A stretch of DNA of 26,296 nt, taken from positions 1 through 26,296 of the forward strand of contig MQVO02000124.1 of assembly GCA_001986395.2 (NCBI GenBank). Direction: 5' to 3'. Below, piece by piece: positions 1 through 8,928 of this stretch (positions within the stretch are counted from its first letter, which is position 1; every line of letters starts with the position of its first letter). A program made the position numbers and the translations under genes. The notes beneath the pieces are model-generated. The model saw only the letters and a list, made by a program, of their open reading frames with translations. It was not told where the DNA came from and made no database searches. The stretch comes from Irpex lacteus. Its lineage: Eukaryota; Basidiomycota; Agaricomycetes; Polyporales; Irpicaceae.

Positions 1-235
1 GGATTGATTTCTATTTACCCCTACTTATTCTTTTGATTAAAAATAAAAAAGAATAAATATAAATAGTGACCACGCCCACAAAGTGGATAGTGGTTGTATA
101 GAACTAATAAAAAAGGGAATACTATTGTTTACTATTTATTGGCTTTATAGATTATCAGTTACAATAATCTTTTTTATTTTACCATTAATAAAAAAGGATA
201 AATAAATTTATTTATCCGGCTTATAATTATTTAAT
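1..235. other. Intergenic, no gene seen
   Basis: AT-rich spacer upstream of the tRNA cluster. I see no reading frame worth reporting. Positions 74-87 hold the short hairpin motif GCCCACAAAGTGGA, which recurs inside nad2 (1963-1978, reversed) and inside a hairpin element at 23523-23536. Confidence 0.6.
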
Positions 236-322
236 CGGGCACTGTGAGATTTGAACTCACGACTTTGAAAAAAGTACTTGTTTTCAAGACAAGCGCCATA
301 AACCAGACTCGACCAAGTACCC
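236..322 (-). tRNA. trnS(uga): tRNA-Ser(UGA)
   Basis: The minus strand folds into a complete class II tRNA. The acceptor arm is GGGTACT with AGTGCCC (one T-G pair). The anticodon stem CTTGT/ACAAG closes a seven-base loop CTTGAAA with anticodon TGA, giving tRNA-Ser for UCN codons. The long variable arm expected of Ser is present, and the T arm carries the TTCAAAT loop. It is the first of three minus-strand tRNA genes in a row. Confidence 0.9.
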
Positions 323-359
323 TTATTTTAATAATAAGGCAGACAAGAAAAAATAATTA

Positions 360-431
360 AGACCGCATGGAATCGAACCATAATCTGTTCCATTAATGAG
401 CGGAATGCATTAACCTATTATGCTACAGTCT
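360..431 (-). tRNA. trnM(cau): tRNA-Met(CAU), probable
   Basis: Acceptor AGACTGT pairs with GCGGTCT, and the T arm is ATGG-TTCGATT-CCAT. The anticodon region reads TTCCG CTCATTAA TGGAA, which fits a CAU anticodon. The loop is eight bases as written, one longer than normal, so an inserted base or a consensus error is likely. Identity as Met rather than lysidine-modified Ile rests on the loop alone. Confidence 0.65.
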
Positions 432-547
432 TAGTTTAATAAAGTAATTATTTTTTTAGTTTTATTTACTCTTTTTTCTTTTTGCCCTTTATCCTTTTTT
501 TTAATTAAAAAAGAAATAAAATAAATATGTAGTAAATTTTTCCCATC

Positions 548-632
548 TGAGCAGTAAAGGAATCGAACCTTTTGCCGGCGTAAGCCAATTCTTTTACAGA
601 GAACCACCATTACCAATCGGATCACCTGCCCT
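548..632 (-). tRNA. trnY(gua): tRNA-Tyr(GUA)
   Basis: Acceptor GGGCAG/CTGCTC with an imperfect seventh pair. The anticodon stem GTTCT/AGAAT closes loop CTGTAAA, anticodon GTA. A long variable arm (about TGGCTTACGCCGGC) is normal for mitochondrial tRNA-Tyr in fungi. T arm AAAGG-TTCGATT-CCTTT. Confidence 0.88.
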
Positions 633-672
633 ATTTTTAGTTAAATATTATCTAAATTTTATTATATACCCT

Positions 673-764
673 CCCCCAAAAAACTAATTATTTATAGGAC
701 CCAACCAAAAAAACTAATTATTTCTAATTCCTAGTTTTTGGGGATTGGACTAGTTTTTTTGGGG
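673..764. repeat. Nested hairpin elements (family H), copy 1
   Basis: An outer pair of ends (CCCCCAAAAAACTAA at the left, ACTAGTTTTTTTGGGG at the right) surrounds a second inverted repeat at 701-748 with ends CCAACCAAAAAAACTA and CCTAGTTTTTGGGG. This looks like one element inserted into another. The same end sequences recur at least ten times in the window. Confidence 0.75.
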
Positions 765-907
765 ATTTATTAATTTAAATAATTAAAAAGCTGATTGCTG
801 CATTAATCTTGTCCGATTTACCATTCATAGCGAGAAATTGACTCTGTTTAGCTAGAGAAGCTATTTTTTAACGGATGGTACTATTTCAGAGAAAGAAAGG
901 ACTAACC
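765..907. other. Unassigned stretch with a UGA-containing frame
   Basis: Plus-strand frame from about 783, read with UGA as Trp, stays open for nearly 30 codons (includes LILSDLPFIARNWLCLAREA) before a TAA at about 864, then reopens. I do not recognise it. The minus strand has weak likeness to a rRNA domain that I could not confirm. Confidence 0.3.
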
Positions 908-991
908 ATAAAACTAGTTATAATTAATTATCCCGCAATTATTAAAATTTAATTAAATTAAAATTTTAATTAGAGCCTAGTTTTTTTGGGG
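908..991. repeat. Hairpin element (family H) with inner AT palindrome, copy 2
   Basis: Ends AAAACTAG and CCTAGTTTTTTTGGGG enclose TTATAATTAATTATCCCG followed by an AT palindrome built from ATTAAAATTTAATTAA and its complement. It is the inverted-orientation counterpart of the element at 3560-3645: same outer ends, same inner CCCG block, same inner palindrome. Confidence 0.8.
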
Positions 992-1448
992 TTTGGGTAA
1001 AATTAATGCAATTTAATAGAAACCCCTCGAAGGAAAATATAACTTCTTTTAAAGTTAAAATTATTTTTTTTACATTTTGGTTTAAGATTTAAGAAATAAA
1101 ACTTATGTTTTCATTTCGGAAAAAAGATTTAACTTGGGAGTAACTCATTTCAGTTTGCTTTAATTTTACAGACAAAAGGTACAAATGCCAATGGCAGCAT
1201 GCAACACATGACAAATTATGCATCCAAATAAAGCACAGAGTATCTAAGCTTGATCGGCTGGGGGTACCGCTTTATCTTATACCTAGGATACGGATGTTGT
1301 TATCCTTTTTTAATTTAAAAAAAAAAGGAAGGGTTGAGAAACTAACAGTTACCAAATATCTTCCACAAATAACCTATGAAAAAGTTATTAAAATTAATAA
1401 ATAATTAAAATTTGAATATATTTAATTCAACGGGGGTATAAAATTTAA
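992..1448. other. Unassigned spacer
   Basis: No gene recognised. Positions 1130-1310 are less AT-rich and look like degraded functional sequence. Short frames stay open on both strands (plus from about 1138; minus through about 1130-1260), but neither matches a family I know. The remainder is AT-rich and repetitive. Confidence 0.4.
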
Positions 1449-1811
1449 TTAGATTGTTCGTTTAAACCTGTGAATTTAATTGCTCCAGATCCTATTTCAA
1501 GTACAAATCCTATAGTTAATACTACAAAAAGATAAGTGCTACTGAGAAACCAAAAGTACCAACTTGATATAAAGAAACAGCAATAGGGAAATAGAAGTAA
1601 AATTCCAGATCAAAAACTAAGAAAAGAATAGCTACTAAATAAAATTGAATTTGGAAATAGATCTTGTTTGCCCTGGGATTGCATTGTAACCACACTCATA
1701 TGCAGATACTTTATTTTCATAAGGTACATGAGGTGCTAGTAAAAGATTTAGAGCTAATAATATTAAAGATAAAACAGGCACAAAAATAAATAACATAATA
1801 ATATTGTTCAT
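1449..1811 (-). CDS. nad3: NADH dehydrogenase subunit 3 (two frameshifts)
   Basis: NADH:ubiquinone oxidoreductase (complex I) subunit 3, an inner-membrane proton-pumping subunit. It starts MNNIIMLFIFVPVLSL and carries the family signature NKVSAYECGYNAI. After a frameshift in TATTTCC it continues IQFYLVAILFLVFDLEFYFY, the conserved second helix. A second shift at a T5 run near the third helix restores VVLTIGFVLEIGSGAI and the end GLNEQS, then TAA. Both shifts are losses of one T from a homopolymer, so sequence error is likelier than gene death. The ATG directly follows the nad2 stop (TAAATG), the usual fungal nad2-nad3 unit. Codon use is TTA/AGA-rich, like nad2. Confidence 0.88.
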
Positions 1812-3433
1812 TTAGTAATAAAATAAAGATAAAGAAAGTAATTGAGTACTGTTTAGTAATATAGAAGGTTTTAATACAAAAAATAAAATTGATAAAGTTA
1901 AAGTAGATATTAAGAAACTATGTAAATTACTTAATACTTTATTTTCTCCATTTTCAACCACTTCCACTTTTGTGGGCTGGGATTAGAGTGTGTAATTGAA
2001 ATATTATAATTTTCTGAGTGTAATATTTTTATAATTTTTAAATAATAACTAGCACTAATTACACTAACTATTATACAAACTATTGACATAAAGTAGTAAC
2101 CACTTTGTATAGCAGAATATAGTACAAATTGTTTTGAGAAGAACCCTAATAAAGGTGGTATACCTGCCATAGAGAATAGACAAATTGTTAAACTTACACT
2201 TAACAATGGATTTGAGAAAAATTGTCCTTTTAATTCAGAAATAAATTTTATATCTAATTCTTTTCCTTTATTATTAATAAAACTATTATTCTCCTCATCC
2301 TGCCCAATATCCACTTTATGGCTGTGAGAGTATTTAGAAATATTTATAATATAACCTAAAGCTATAATTATTAAAAAGGTATCTAAATTTGTTAATGAAT
2401 ATTGAATAATATAGAATAATAAGGAATCTATTGACTGTTCAGTATTTATAGCTATAGCTAATAACATAAATCCTACATGTGATATTGTACTATAAGCTAA
2501 TAATCTTTTTATTTTAGATTGTGCTAAACCTACTATTGTACCTATTATTAGAGATAATAATGAACTTAATAATAATATATTTTTTAAAACATATCCACTC
2601 CCCTCGTTAGAGGCAAGAGTATCTACTACTGTTCCTATTGATAATACACTACCAAATGATTCTAAGTGTGTGTATAATTCTAATAAAAAGATAACTATTG
2701 AGATTTTAGGCATTATAGTTAACCAAATTGTTACTATTGTAGGACTATCATCATACACATCAGGTGCCCAATTATGGAATGGTGCTGCACTGATTTTGAA
2801 TAATAATCCTATGATTATAATTATTATACCTAAATTTAATCCTTGTGTAATACTTGGACTATTTGATACTGAAACTAAACTATAGATTGATTCTAAATTT
2901 GTTAAACCAGTATAAGCATAAACTAAACCAATTCCTAATAAGATTAAACAAGAAGATAATGAACCTAATAAAAAATATTTTAAACCTGCACTAGTAGCAG
3001 ATTCTGAGTTTCTATATAAAGTAGCTAAAATATATACACCAAAAGATTGTAATTCTATACATAAATATAATGAAATTAAATCAAAAGATGATATTAATAA
3101 GGATGCTCCTAATGTACTAAATAATACTATTAAAGAGTATTGACCTGAATTATTATTTGAAACTATCTTATTTAAATTTAAATAAGGAGAAGCAATAAGA
3201 ATTAGACCTGCAATAAAAAATAAAAATATATCAAATAATTGAGATACTGTAGAAACTTGAAATAAACCACTATAGATACCTATACCTGATCCAATTGCCT
3301 GAATATCAAAAGTATTAAAAGCTAATACTCCGGCATAAATAAATACTATAGCTGAAATTCTAGATAAAATAACCGGGGAAAGAGAATGTAGTGCAATAGC
3401 CACTATTAAGATCATTATACTTATAAAGATCAT
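1812..3433 (-). CDS. nad2: NADH dehydrogenase subunit 2 (3'-end frameshift)
   Basis: Complex I membrane subunit 2. The first 500 codons from ATG at 3433 are unbroken, with about a dozen hydrophobic helices, the motif GSGIGIYSGLFQVST near residue 50, the central KISAAPFHNWAPDVYD and the late LFSMAGIPPLLGFFSKQ. In the raw frame it stops at 1931. A one-base shift near the TGGAGAAAATAAAG stretch lets it continue as ENKVLSNLHSFLIS to KPSILLNSTQLLSLSLF and a TAA at 1812, abutting nad3. That end is typical of fungal nad2, so I take 1812 as the true stop. The frame breaks close to an internal CCCACAAAAGTGGA motif (1963-1978) shared with two non-coding sites. Leu is mostly TTA. A second, unlike nad2 fragment lies at 14422-14690. 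Confidence 0.92.
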
Positions 3434-3445
3434 TACTCTATTTTT

Positions 3446-3772
3446 ACTCTGCCTTACGAAGGAGGTCCCTTACCTCAAAAGTGGTCAAGTGAACGTGAAC
3501 ATTTAGAAGATGTAATTTATTACTTCTTACAAATGAGAATACCTCTATCCAACGCCTTACCCAAAAAACTAGGCTCTAATTAAAATTTAATTTAATTAAA
3601 TTTTAATAATACCGGGATAATTAATTATAACTAGTTTTTTTGGGGTAAGTTTATGGTTAGGAAGAATTTACTATCAATTTAAACTACCAATAAATATAGA
3701 TACTGATCATTCCTTTTATTCCCAAATGGGGAATACGAAGGAGTATGGACAACCGTAGAATTAAAATATGCC
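3446..3772 (+). pseudogene. Unnamed reading frame split by a hairpin element
   Basis: Plus-strand frame beginning LPYEGGPLPQKWSSEREH, about 38 codons, interrupted at 3560-3645 by hairpin copy 3. If that element and one flanking TA are taken out, the same frame resumes exactly as SLWLGRIYYQFKLPINID and runs to a TAG near 3760. I do not recognise the protein. No start is visible at the left end, where it abuts nad2 head to head. I infer it is the remnant of a plasmid or intron gene that was interrupted by the element. Confidence 0.5.
3560..3645. repeat. Hairpin element (family H), copy 3, flanked by TA
   Basis: Starts CCCAAAAAACTAGGCTC, ends AACTAGTTTTTTTGGGG. Between them lies an AT palindrome (TAATTAAAATTTAATT and its complement) and CCGGGATAATTAATTATA. 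It is preceded by TA (3558-3559) and followed by TA (3646-3647), consistent with a two-base target duplication. Removing element plus one TA restores the surrounding frame. Confidence 0.85.
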
Positions 3773-3775
3773 CTT

Positions 3776-3845
3776 CCCCAAAAAACATCCAAAAAAACTA
3801 GGCTCGCAATCCCGGGATAATTAATTATAACTAGTTTTTTTGTGG
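3776..3845. repeat. Hairpin element (family H), copy 4
   Basis: Reads CCCCAAAAAACA, then a further CCAAAAAAACTAGGCTCGC, ATCCCGGGATAATTAATT and AACTAGTTTTTTTGTGG. Apart from the doubled left end it equals copy 3 without the inner AT palindrome, which shows that the palindrome is a separate insertion in copy 3. Confidence 0.8.
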
Positions 3846-4370
3846 AGTGATAGAAAGTTAAGAATAAAATTTAATTAAGAAAACTAGGAGGGACATTACT
3901 TCTGGATAATAACTCTTAGATTACTAAGACCTGTATCTACCTAACACTACACTAATCTAGACGAAGTACTACAAAATGCTTAAGTAATTCTTAGATATAA
4001 CAGACCCTGTGAAGCTAGTAATTATTCATATGTAGCCAATATCCACAAGTTATACTATAATACTCTCCTAGTAATAATTATCTATACTCTATGATATAAA
4101 ATCTATTACAGTATCCCTACGAAAATATATACTTTATAATTTAATGCCTCCCTACAAGTTATTAAGATCTTGTATGACTTATTACCATTATTTACTCTTG
4201 ATGTAACTGGACTAATTAATTATCGCTGTATACCTTATCCTCTTCTAGTTTCTCTAGCTCTAATAATTATGAACAGTTATACTGTAGCAGGTATATTTTT
4301 AATTAAGAATACAACTCTAACAGCTTAACTTATTATATTCGTACTATCTATCATCATGTGGGGCCTCCCC
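3846..4370. other. Spacer with no recognised gene
   Basis: AT-rich, rich in short TAGTACTA-like words. No reading frame or RNA was identified. It ends at an AT-rich element (TTATTAAAATAAAATTAAAC, 4371-4390) that truncates the dpo fragment. Confidence 0.5.
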
Positions 4371-4390
4371 TTATTAAAATAAAATTAAAC

Positions 4391-5702
4391 AGTATGTGGT
4401 AAGTTGGCATAAGAATAGGTATGAATTTAAGAACTCTTTTATCACTATCATTCTTATCAATATTTTTAACTGCTCTAGTCTCTAAATCTAATGTTAATAT
4501 TTTAGGTCTTTCAAAGTTAATAACATCTTTTTTAATTGGTTTAATATAATTAACCTCTACATTTTCTTTGTAAAATACAAGTTCTCCTAATTCAAAATAG
4601 AAGATTTTAGTTTTTTTATTTTCATAAATAGTTCTTTTAAAAGTAGATAGTTCTTTATTATTATTAAGTGATTCATCTTTAATTGTAAAAATTAATTGGT
4701 TATTTAATAAAACAGATACCCAAAAAAACTAGTTAGAATTAATTATAATTCCTAGTTTTTTGGGGTAGTAGTTGAAAAATCATCAATATTAATCATAAAG
4801 AATAACGGTACTCTTCTATCATCTGATTTAATTTCCATTACTAGCTATAGCATTTCTATAATCTCACATAAAATTAATGTTAGGTCATAAAGATAGATCC
4901 ATTGTTGAAGGTATAGTATAACCATTAAACTTAAAATTGTATAAAGGATTTCTTTTACTTTTATTATCATTAGCTAATAAAATATTTTGATCTAAACGGC
5001 TAATACTTTCATATTTAGTTCCAATAATTTTATCCATAGGTTTAAAAGAGAACATAATATTACCAATTGGTAACCCTGATATAGGAGCGAAGAACTCTAT
5101 TTCTTCAGCTTCTGAAAGAATATCATAATATTCTTTATGTTTAAAAACAGATGCAAGAGATAAGAAAAGTGGACTGAAATCTTGTTTAATTGTAGAAGAA
5201 ATTTGAACTGTTGAAGCAGATCTAATATCTCCATTATCAAATTTAATTTTAAACATAATAGCGAAATATTTTTGTTTATATTGAGATTTAAACAAATGTA
5301 TAAAATAAGCTAACTCATTTTCAAGAATATTTACATCTATTTGTTGATAGTGAGTATTAGAAAAATAAGTGTGTCAATGAGATTTAGGGTTACGATAAAT
5401 GTAACCTAAGTTATGGTTAATTTTACTATTTTTAACTGTGTAAGTTCTTGATTTATCAGTTTTCGGAGTTCCTCCGTCACTCTCAATTAAAGTATGATTT
5501 TTTGACATTGAAGAGTAAAAAGCTACTTTTTTATGAGAAAGAGAAATGAGTGATAAAAAGTAAAAGTAACTAGGTTGTGTGGCCGTACAAAAAGTGTAAA
5601 GGAATTAGGTGAACAAGCGATAAAACCTGGACTTTTTGTTTTTGAAGTAGCTATAACAGGTGGACGATTTAAAGAAAGTTTTGTAAGATTGTTTTTATTC
5701 AT
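4391..5702 (-). pseudogene. dpo: Linear-plasmid type B DNA polymerase, N-terminal part
   Basis: Starts ATG at 5702 (MNKNNLTKLSLNRPPVIAT) and reads through an N-terminal region containing YSSMSKNHTLIESDGG and FDNGDIRSASTVQIS. It ends with the exonuclease I motif ILTLDLETRAVKNIDKN near 4475-4510, the conserved D-x-E of family B polymerases. UGA must be read as Trp (for example SHWHTYFSNT near 5370 and LSLWPNINFMWDY near 4870). About 420 codons survive of the roughly 900-1000 typical of plasmid polymerases. Breaks: a homopolymer shift near 5545, another near 4835, a 47 bp hairpin element at 4719-4765, and loss of everything after 4391 at an AT-rich repeat. Such enzymes replicate linear plasmids by protein priming, and the N-terminal part usually supplies the terminal protein. 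Other dpo-like pieces lie at 10186-10376 and about 19835-19999. Confidence 0.8.
4719..4765. repeat. Hairpin element (family H), copy 5, inside dpo, flanked by TA
   Basis: CCCAAAAAAACTAGTTAG, AATTAATTATAATT and CCTAGTTTTTTGGGG form a near-perfect 47 bp hairpin. TA lies on each side (4717-4718 and 4766-4767). It interrupts the polymerase frame between DDFSTT and SVLLNNQLIFTIKDE. Confidence 0.85.
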
Positions 5703-5709
5703 GTTTTAT

Positions 5710-6085
5710 TTTATTTTAATTTAAAAGCGAGTCCTTTAGTTGCATTGCTTGGGGTATCATTTTACCCCAAATTATTCTATTTTATTTCATAAACCGGGAT
5801 TCCATCGGTCGTAAACCATGAAACTATTTATAGAGAATCTCTCTTAATAAACATACCGAAGGTGAAATATGGAAAATTAAACATCCATCTTCACTAAATA
5901 ATCATACAATTCAACTTTTGAGGGATTCTATTAATCCATTGATTGCTGTAAAAATTTAAAGAAACTCAGGTAGTGATAGTAAAAAAAGCCTCTATAAATA
6001 GCAATATATAAACGAGTTATTAAAATTCATGCTCTTCTTAATTTAGCTATATGGGCAATATCGGCTAGCGTAGCAGGCAAACACA
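5710..6085. other. Spacer with one short unplaced frame
   Basis: Plus strand 5850-5958 reads NKHTEGEIWKIKHPSSLNNH and on to PLIAVKI, then TAA. This could be an intron-ORF scrap, but I cannot assign it. Nothing else was seen. Confidence 0.35.
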
Positions 6086-6143
6086 CTTTGATAAAATACT
6101 AAAGAAAAGAACTTATTAAAATAAAATTAAATTTTAATTAAAG
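6086..6143 (+). repeat. 57 bp repeat ending in the AT element (left edge of cox3-nad1 cassette)
   Basis: CTTTGATAAAATACTAAAG, AAAAGAACTTATTAAAATAA and AATTAAATTTTAATTAAAG. The same stretch with one mismatch (GATAGAAT) is at 11682-11738. Its last 31 bases recur at 9506-9536 in the same orientation, so the cox3-nad1 cassette sits between two direct copies. Confidence 0.85.
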
Positions 6144-6290
6144 CCTAAAAAGAATGTTTTAATTTATCTAGCTTAAAGAGCTTTTATTGTTTAACAATGC
6201 TTTAAAAAGTGCATCAGCCTTCCGTTTAGTACATAGATAGCTATAGGCTAGTATAGTGATATCTTATAAGTGGATAGTTAATCAACGATA

Positions 6291-6362
6291 CGCGATTGAT
6301 GGGCTACGATCCCACATCTTCCCCCTTGACAAGGCGGTGCATTACCCATATGCTACAACCGC
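6291..6362 (-). tRNA. trnD(guc): tRNA-Asp(GUC)
   Basis: Acceptor GCGGTTG/CAATCGC is fully paired (one G-T). Anticodon loop TTGTCAA gives GTC. The stem CCGCC/GGGGG has a central mismatch. The T loop ATCGTAG is atypical (TTCGANT expected), a sign of divergence or error. It lies just inside the cassette that carries cox3 and nad1. Confidence 0.8.
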
Positions 6363-6566
6363 TTTATTCTTAACCTTATTTTTAACCTTATTAGATGTCG
6401 TTTAAAATTAATACTATCTTACTAATAAACTATAGGTAGAAAGACAAGCACATTATATATTATATTACAACCGCTTCATTGTGAAGCTTATTAAAGAGTT
6501 AGTGAACCTATTGACGTCTTACTAGCACACTAGAATACTAACACACTATCAATCCTTGGTTAAGGG

Positions 6567-6668
6567 TACAAAAGGTTGTATATACTATTACTAGTCTTAT
6601 AAAGTATAGATTTAGAATACAAAAGGTTATATATACTATAACTAGTCTTAGAGAGTATAATTTAGTAT
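6567..6668. repeat. Two-unit imperfect tandem repeat, about 51 bp
   Basis: Unit one begins ACAAAAGGTTGTATATACTA, unit two ACAAAAGGTTATATATACTA. Both continue into ACTAGTCTTA. The units differ by a few substitutions, so this is an old duplication. It lies in the spacer between tRNA-Asp and the end of cox3. The rest of 6363-6708 shows no gene. Confidence 0.7.
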
Positions 6669-6708
6669 AGATTAGTCTACGGGGTCTAGTGAAAGTATAA
6701 GTATAGTA

Positions 6709-7868
6709 TTAAGCAGCTCTCCACCAATAGATAGATAGGTAAAGGGATAGCCATACTACGTCCACAAACGAATGATTGAATAAGTTGATTACATATGTTT
6801 TAATATGATCAAGACTGTGCCTTAATGCTTAGCAGTAGTTAGACGGTATAAATATAGATAGCCGTTGCAAATAGTATCTTTGCATAGAATTGATTAGTGT
6901 AGGCTAAGTAGTGCCAGTAAAGGATAAAAGCTTTTAGCCCAATGTGGTGAGTAGATGTAAAGTGGTAGTAGTAGAGACGTACTAGACCTACAGCTAGTGC
7001 AATTGTACCAACTAGTACATGGAAACCATGGACAAACTATTACTAGCCTTATATTATCAATATTTTTTAATACAATTAAGACTATATTATCTAAATGTAA
7101 TGTATAGTCGTTGTGCCTCTATTTATTTAAATAAAAATAAAGCTTTGTTTTATCAGTTAAGATCTTAACAAAATAGATTTAGTTAAAGAGCATAAAGGTT
7201 TACCCTGTTGCAAAGAATAAACAGCTACCATAAGCACCGTCTGCCATAGAGAATCCAGCTACGTCATATTCAAGTCCTTGTAGAGCTGTAAAGATAATAG
7301 CTAGTACAACTGTTAGGAATAAACCAATTAGAGCAGCTGAACGGTCTGACCGGAACATAGCATGGTGACCATATGTTACAGTAGCACCTGAGCTAATTAG
7401 TAGTAGTGTATTCATTAGAGGTACTGCCATTGGTGATAGTGCTGTTACACCTGCTGGCGGCCATTGTGACCCTAGTTCAACTGTATGTGCTAGACTTGAA
7501 TGGAAATAAGCCCAAAAGCTTGATAGGAAGAAGCAAGCTTCTGTAACAACGAATAGGCTAACACCAAGTGATAGGCTGTGTTGTACAATCTTAGTATGGT
7601 GACCAAGGTATGTACCTTCCATGATACAGTCAGCCCACCATAGAGCCATAGCAGTTGATGTGCTTAGTAGCCCAATAACAAGTAGTAGACCAGCCCCATC
7701 AAATGAGTTAAAGTACATAGCTGCGCTTGATAGCATCACTAGAATTGACCCTGATGTTAAAATAGGCCAAGGGCTTTTAAGTGTTAAATGGTGAGGGTGT
7801 GATTGATAGGCTGGACGTAGACCTAGAATCGTCTTTGATTGGTTAAGACCGTTAAGCAATAGTGCCAT
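6709..7868 (-). CDS. cox3: Cytochrome c oxidase subunit 3, three exons
   Basis: Complex IV subunit 3 of the inner membrane. Exon 1 (7868-7202) starts MALLLNGLNQSKTILG and holds PWPILTSG, the TYLGHHT loop, EACFFLSSFWAYFHSSL and ELGSQWPPAGV. Exon 2 (7032-6911) begins TGFHGFHVLVGT across the junction and ends HHIGLKAFILYWH. Exon 3 (6768-6709) is FVDVVWLSLYLSIYWW, then RAA and TAA. Spliced, it is 849 nt with no shift and encodes 282 residues, near the usual size of about 270. The two gaps are only 169 and 142 nt. Leu is CTA-rich, Arg is CGT, Val is GTA and Trp is TGG throughout, unlike nad2, nad3 and cox1 in this window. Upstream 7869-8069 contains no further gene. Confidence 0.95.
6769..6910 (-). 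other. Very short insert in cox3 (intron 2, 142 nt)
   Basis: Removing it joins LYWH to FVDVVW exactly. The last intron base is G, but the upstream exon ends in C (TGGCAC), not the U of group I introns, and no convincing P1 was found. The stretch AAGGCACAGTCTTGATC resembles an S element, and AACGG/CCGT could form a stem. Without removal the frame reads YWHYLAYTNQFYAK and stops at TAA. Class uncertain. Confidence 0.55.
7033..7201 (-). other. Minimal group I-like intron in cox3 (intron 1, 169 nt)
   Basis: The exon upstream ends in T (ACAGGGT) and the intron ends in G just before TCCATGG; splicing there gives the conserved TGFHGFH in frame. A P1 helix forms between exon AGGGU and intron GCUCU, with U-G at the splice site. 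A P7-like pair GACTATA/TATAGTC lies in CAACGACTATACATT and AATATAGTCTT, resembling group I R and S elements. Only 16 bases separate the two, too few for normal P3 and P8, so the core is reduced. There is no ORF. Confidence 0.7.
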
Positions 7869-8069
7869 GTTCGGTTTGTGTTTAATCTCCTTAGAGTAAA
7901 GAATTAGAAGCCCTTTACTATATGTTGTTACATGTGTGTCTGTTAATGCAGTATTTTAGTTTTAGTTGTTATTAAAATAAGCATCGACCCATTAAACTTT
8001 TTTTTTTGACAGGATAGAGTGTTTAGATACCTTTTTTTATTTTAATAAAAAAAGGGAGTTTAATGGATG

Positions 8070-8143
8070 TCAGGTAGGTTGGACTCGAACCAACGATCTC
8101 CCATACCCAAAACGGGTAACTTAGACAACTAGTCTACCACCTG
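8070..8143 (-). tRNA. trnP(ugg): tRNA-Pro(UGG), first copy
   Basis: Acceptor CAGGTGG/CTACCTG, anticodon stem CCCGT/ATGGG, loop TTTGGGT with anticodon TGG, T arm GTTGG-TTCGAGT-CCAAC. It lies between nad1 and cox3. A second, clearly different tRNA-Pro(UGG) is at 20722-20794. Confidence 0.85.
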
Positions 8144-8377
8144 GTTATATATTTTTACGTATATCTTATAACATAGATCTTTTAACGTAAATTAGTATTG
8201 ATTAGATAGTATACATGCTCTATTATTTTACACATAGTATTAGACACATAAATTATACACATAGTAAAGGGGTCTAAGGCATAATATTAAATGCAATTAG
8301 AATACTAGGTACAACTAGTACAAGTGCAATAGCTGGTGGTAGCATACCTGTCCAACAGAAAGTAATAAGTTGGTCAA

Positions 8378-8555
8378 CTATTCTATTAACTAGTATAGAA
8401 TATAAAGCCTTTCAACATAGACAGACTGCATGATATATAAAGTGACATCGTAGAAATAGCAATCGTTTGACTAATAAGGCATTAACCTTAATAGTTGCAT
8501 GATAGGCATATGGGCCTGTACACGCATAAAGATCAATAGGGTTATACGGCTAGAC
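8378..8555 (-). other. Short group I-like intron in nad1 (intron 2, 178 nt)
   Basis: Exon ends CTACGGT, intron starts GTCTAGCCGT and ends GAATAG. Splicing gives LPRLRFDQL in phase. P1 pairs exon ACGGU with intron GCCGU (U-G at the splice site) across a five-base loop. The internal core is not clear; a stem ACTATTAAGG/CCTTATTAGT with two mismatches is present. No ORF. Confidence 0.7.
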
Positions 8556-8735
8556 ACCGTAGACGTGGTAGTGTAGCACGGAACCATACAAAGGCAAAGC
8601 AACCCATACATGTCTTGATAGCTAGTACTAGTGCAGAAATAGAAATAGGTGTAGTATTGACAACTAGTAGAGGGAAACCGCTACCACCTAGGAATAGAGT
8701 AGCAGATAGAGCACTCATTAGTACAATAGAACAAT

Positions 8736-8928
8736 CGCTAAATGATTAAAGTGTTTATTTATAGCCTTTGCTATAAGCTAGACCATATCTTTGTCTACCC
8801 TTTTACATTTCTATGGCAAATAAAGAGGTTAAGAACATATGTTAATTGGTCGTTGAACCTGTTAACCAGGCAGAGTCTAATTTATTAATTTTAACTGTAT
8901 TTCGTATATAAGACGATAGAGCATTACT
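8736..8928 (-). other. Short group I-like intron in nad1 (intron 1, 193 nt)
   Basis: Exon ends GGTGAGT, intron ends TTTAGCG and splicing gives GEYCSIVLMSAL in phase. P1: exon GAGU with intron GCUC, U-G at the site. An R-like CAACGACCAATTAACAT and S-like AAAGATATGGTC pair as GACCA/TGGTC about 60 nt apart, enough room for P3 and P8. This is the most canonical of the four. No ORF. Confidence 0.75.

Noticed and set aside
431..625. Minus-strand 64-codon frame over the tRNA-Tyr gene
   Set aside because: It runs through a well-folded tRNA and an AT spacer; Lys-rich by composition only.
765..900. Possible large-subunit rRNA or RNase P RNA
   Set aside because: The expected universal core words are not found in order on either strand.
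1130..1310. Possible rRNA piece (short likeness to a small-subunit helix on minus)
   Set aside because: Only scattered words match, and the neighbouring conserved blocks are absent.
2670..2885. Plus-strand 71-codon frame starting MYNSNKKITIEILG
   Set aside because: It lies wholly opposite nad2, which is strongly supported on minus.
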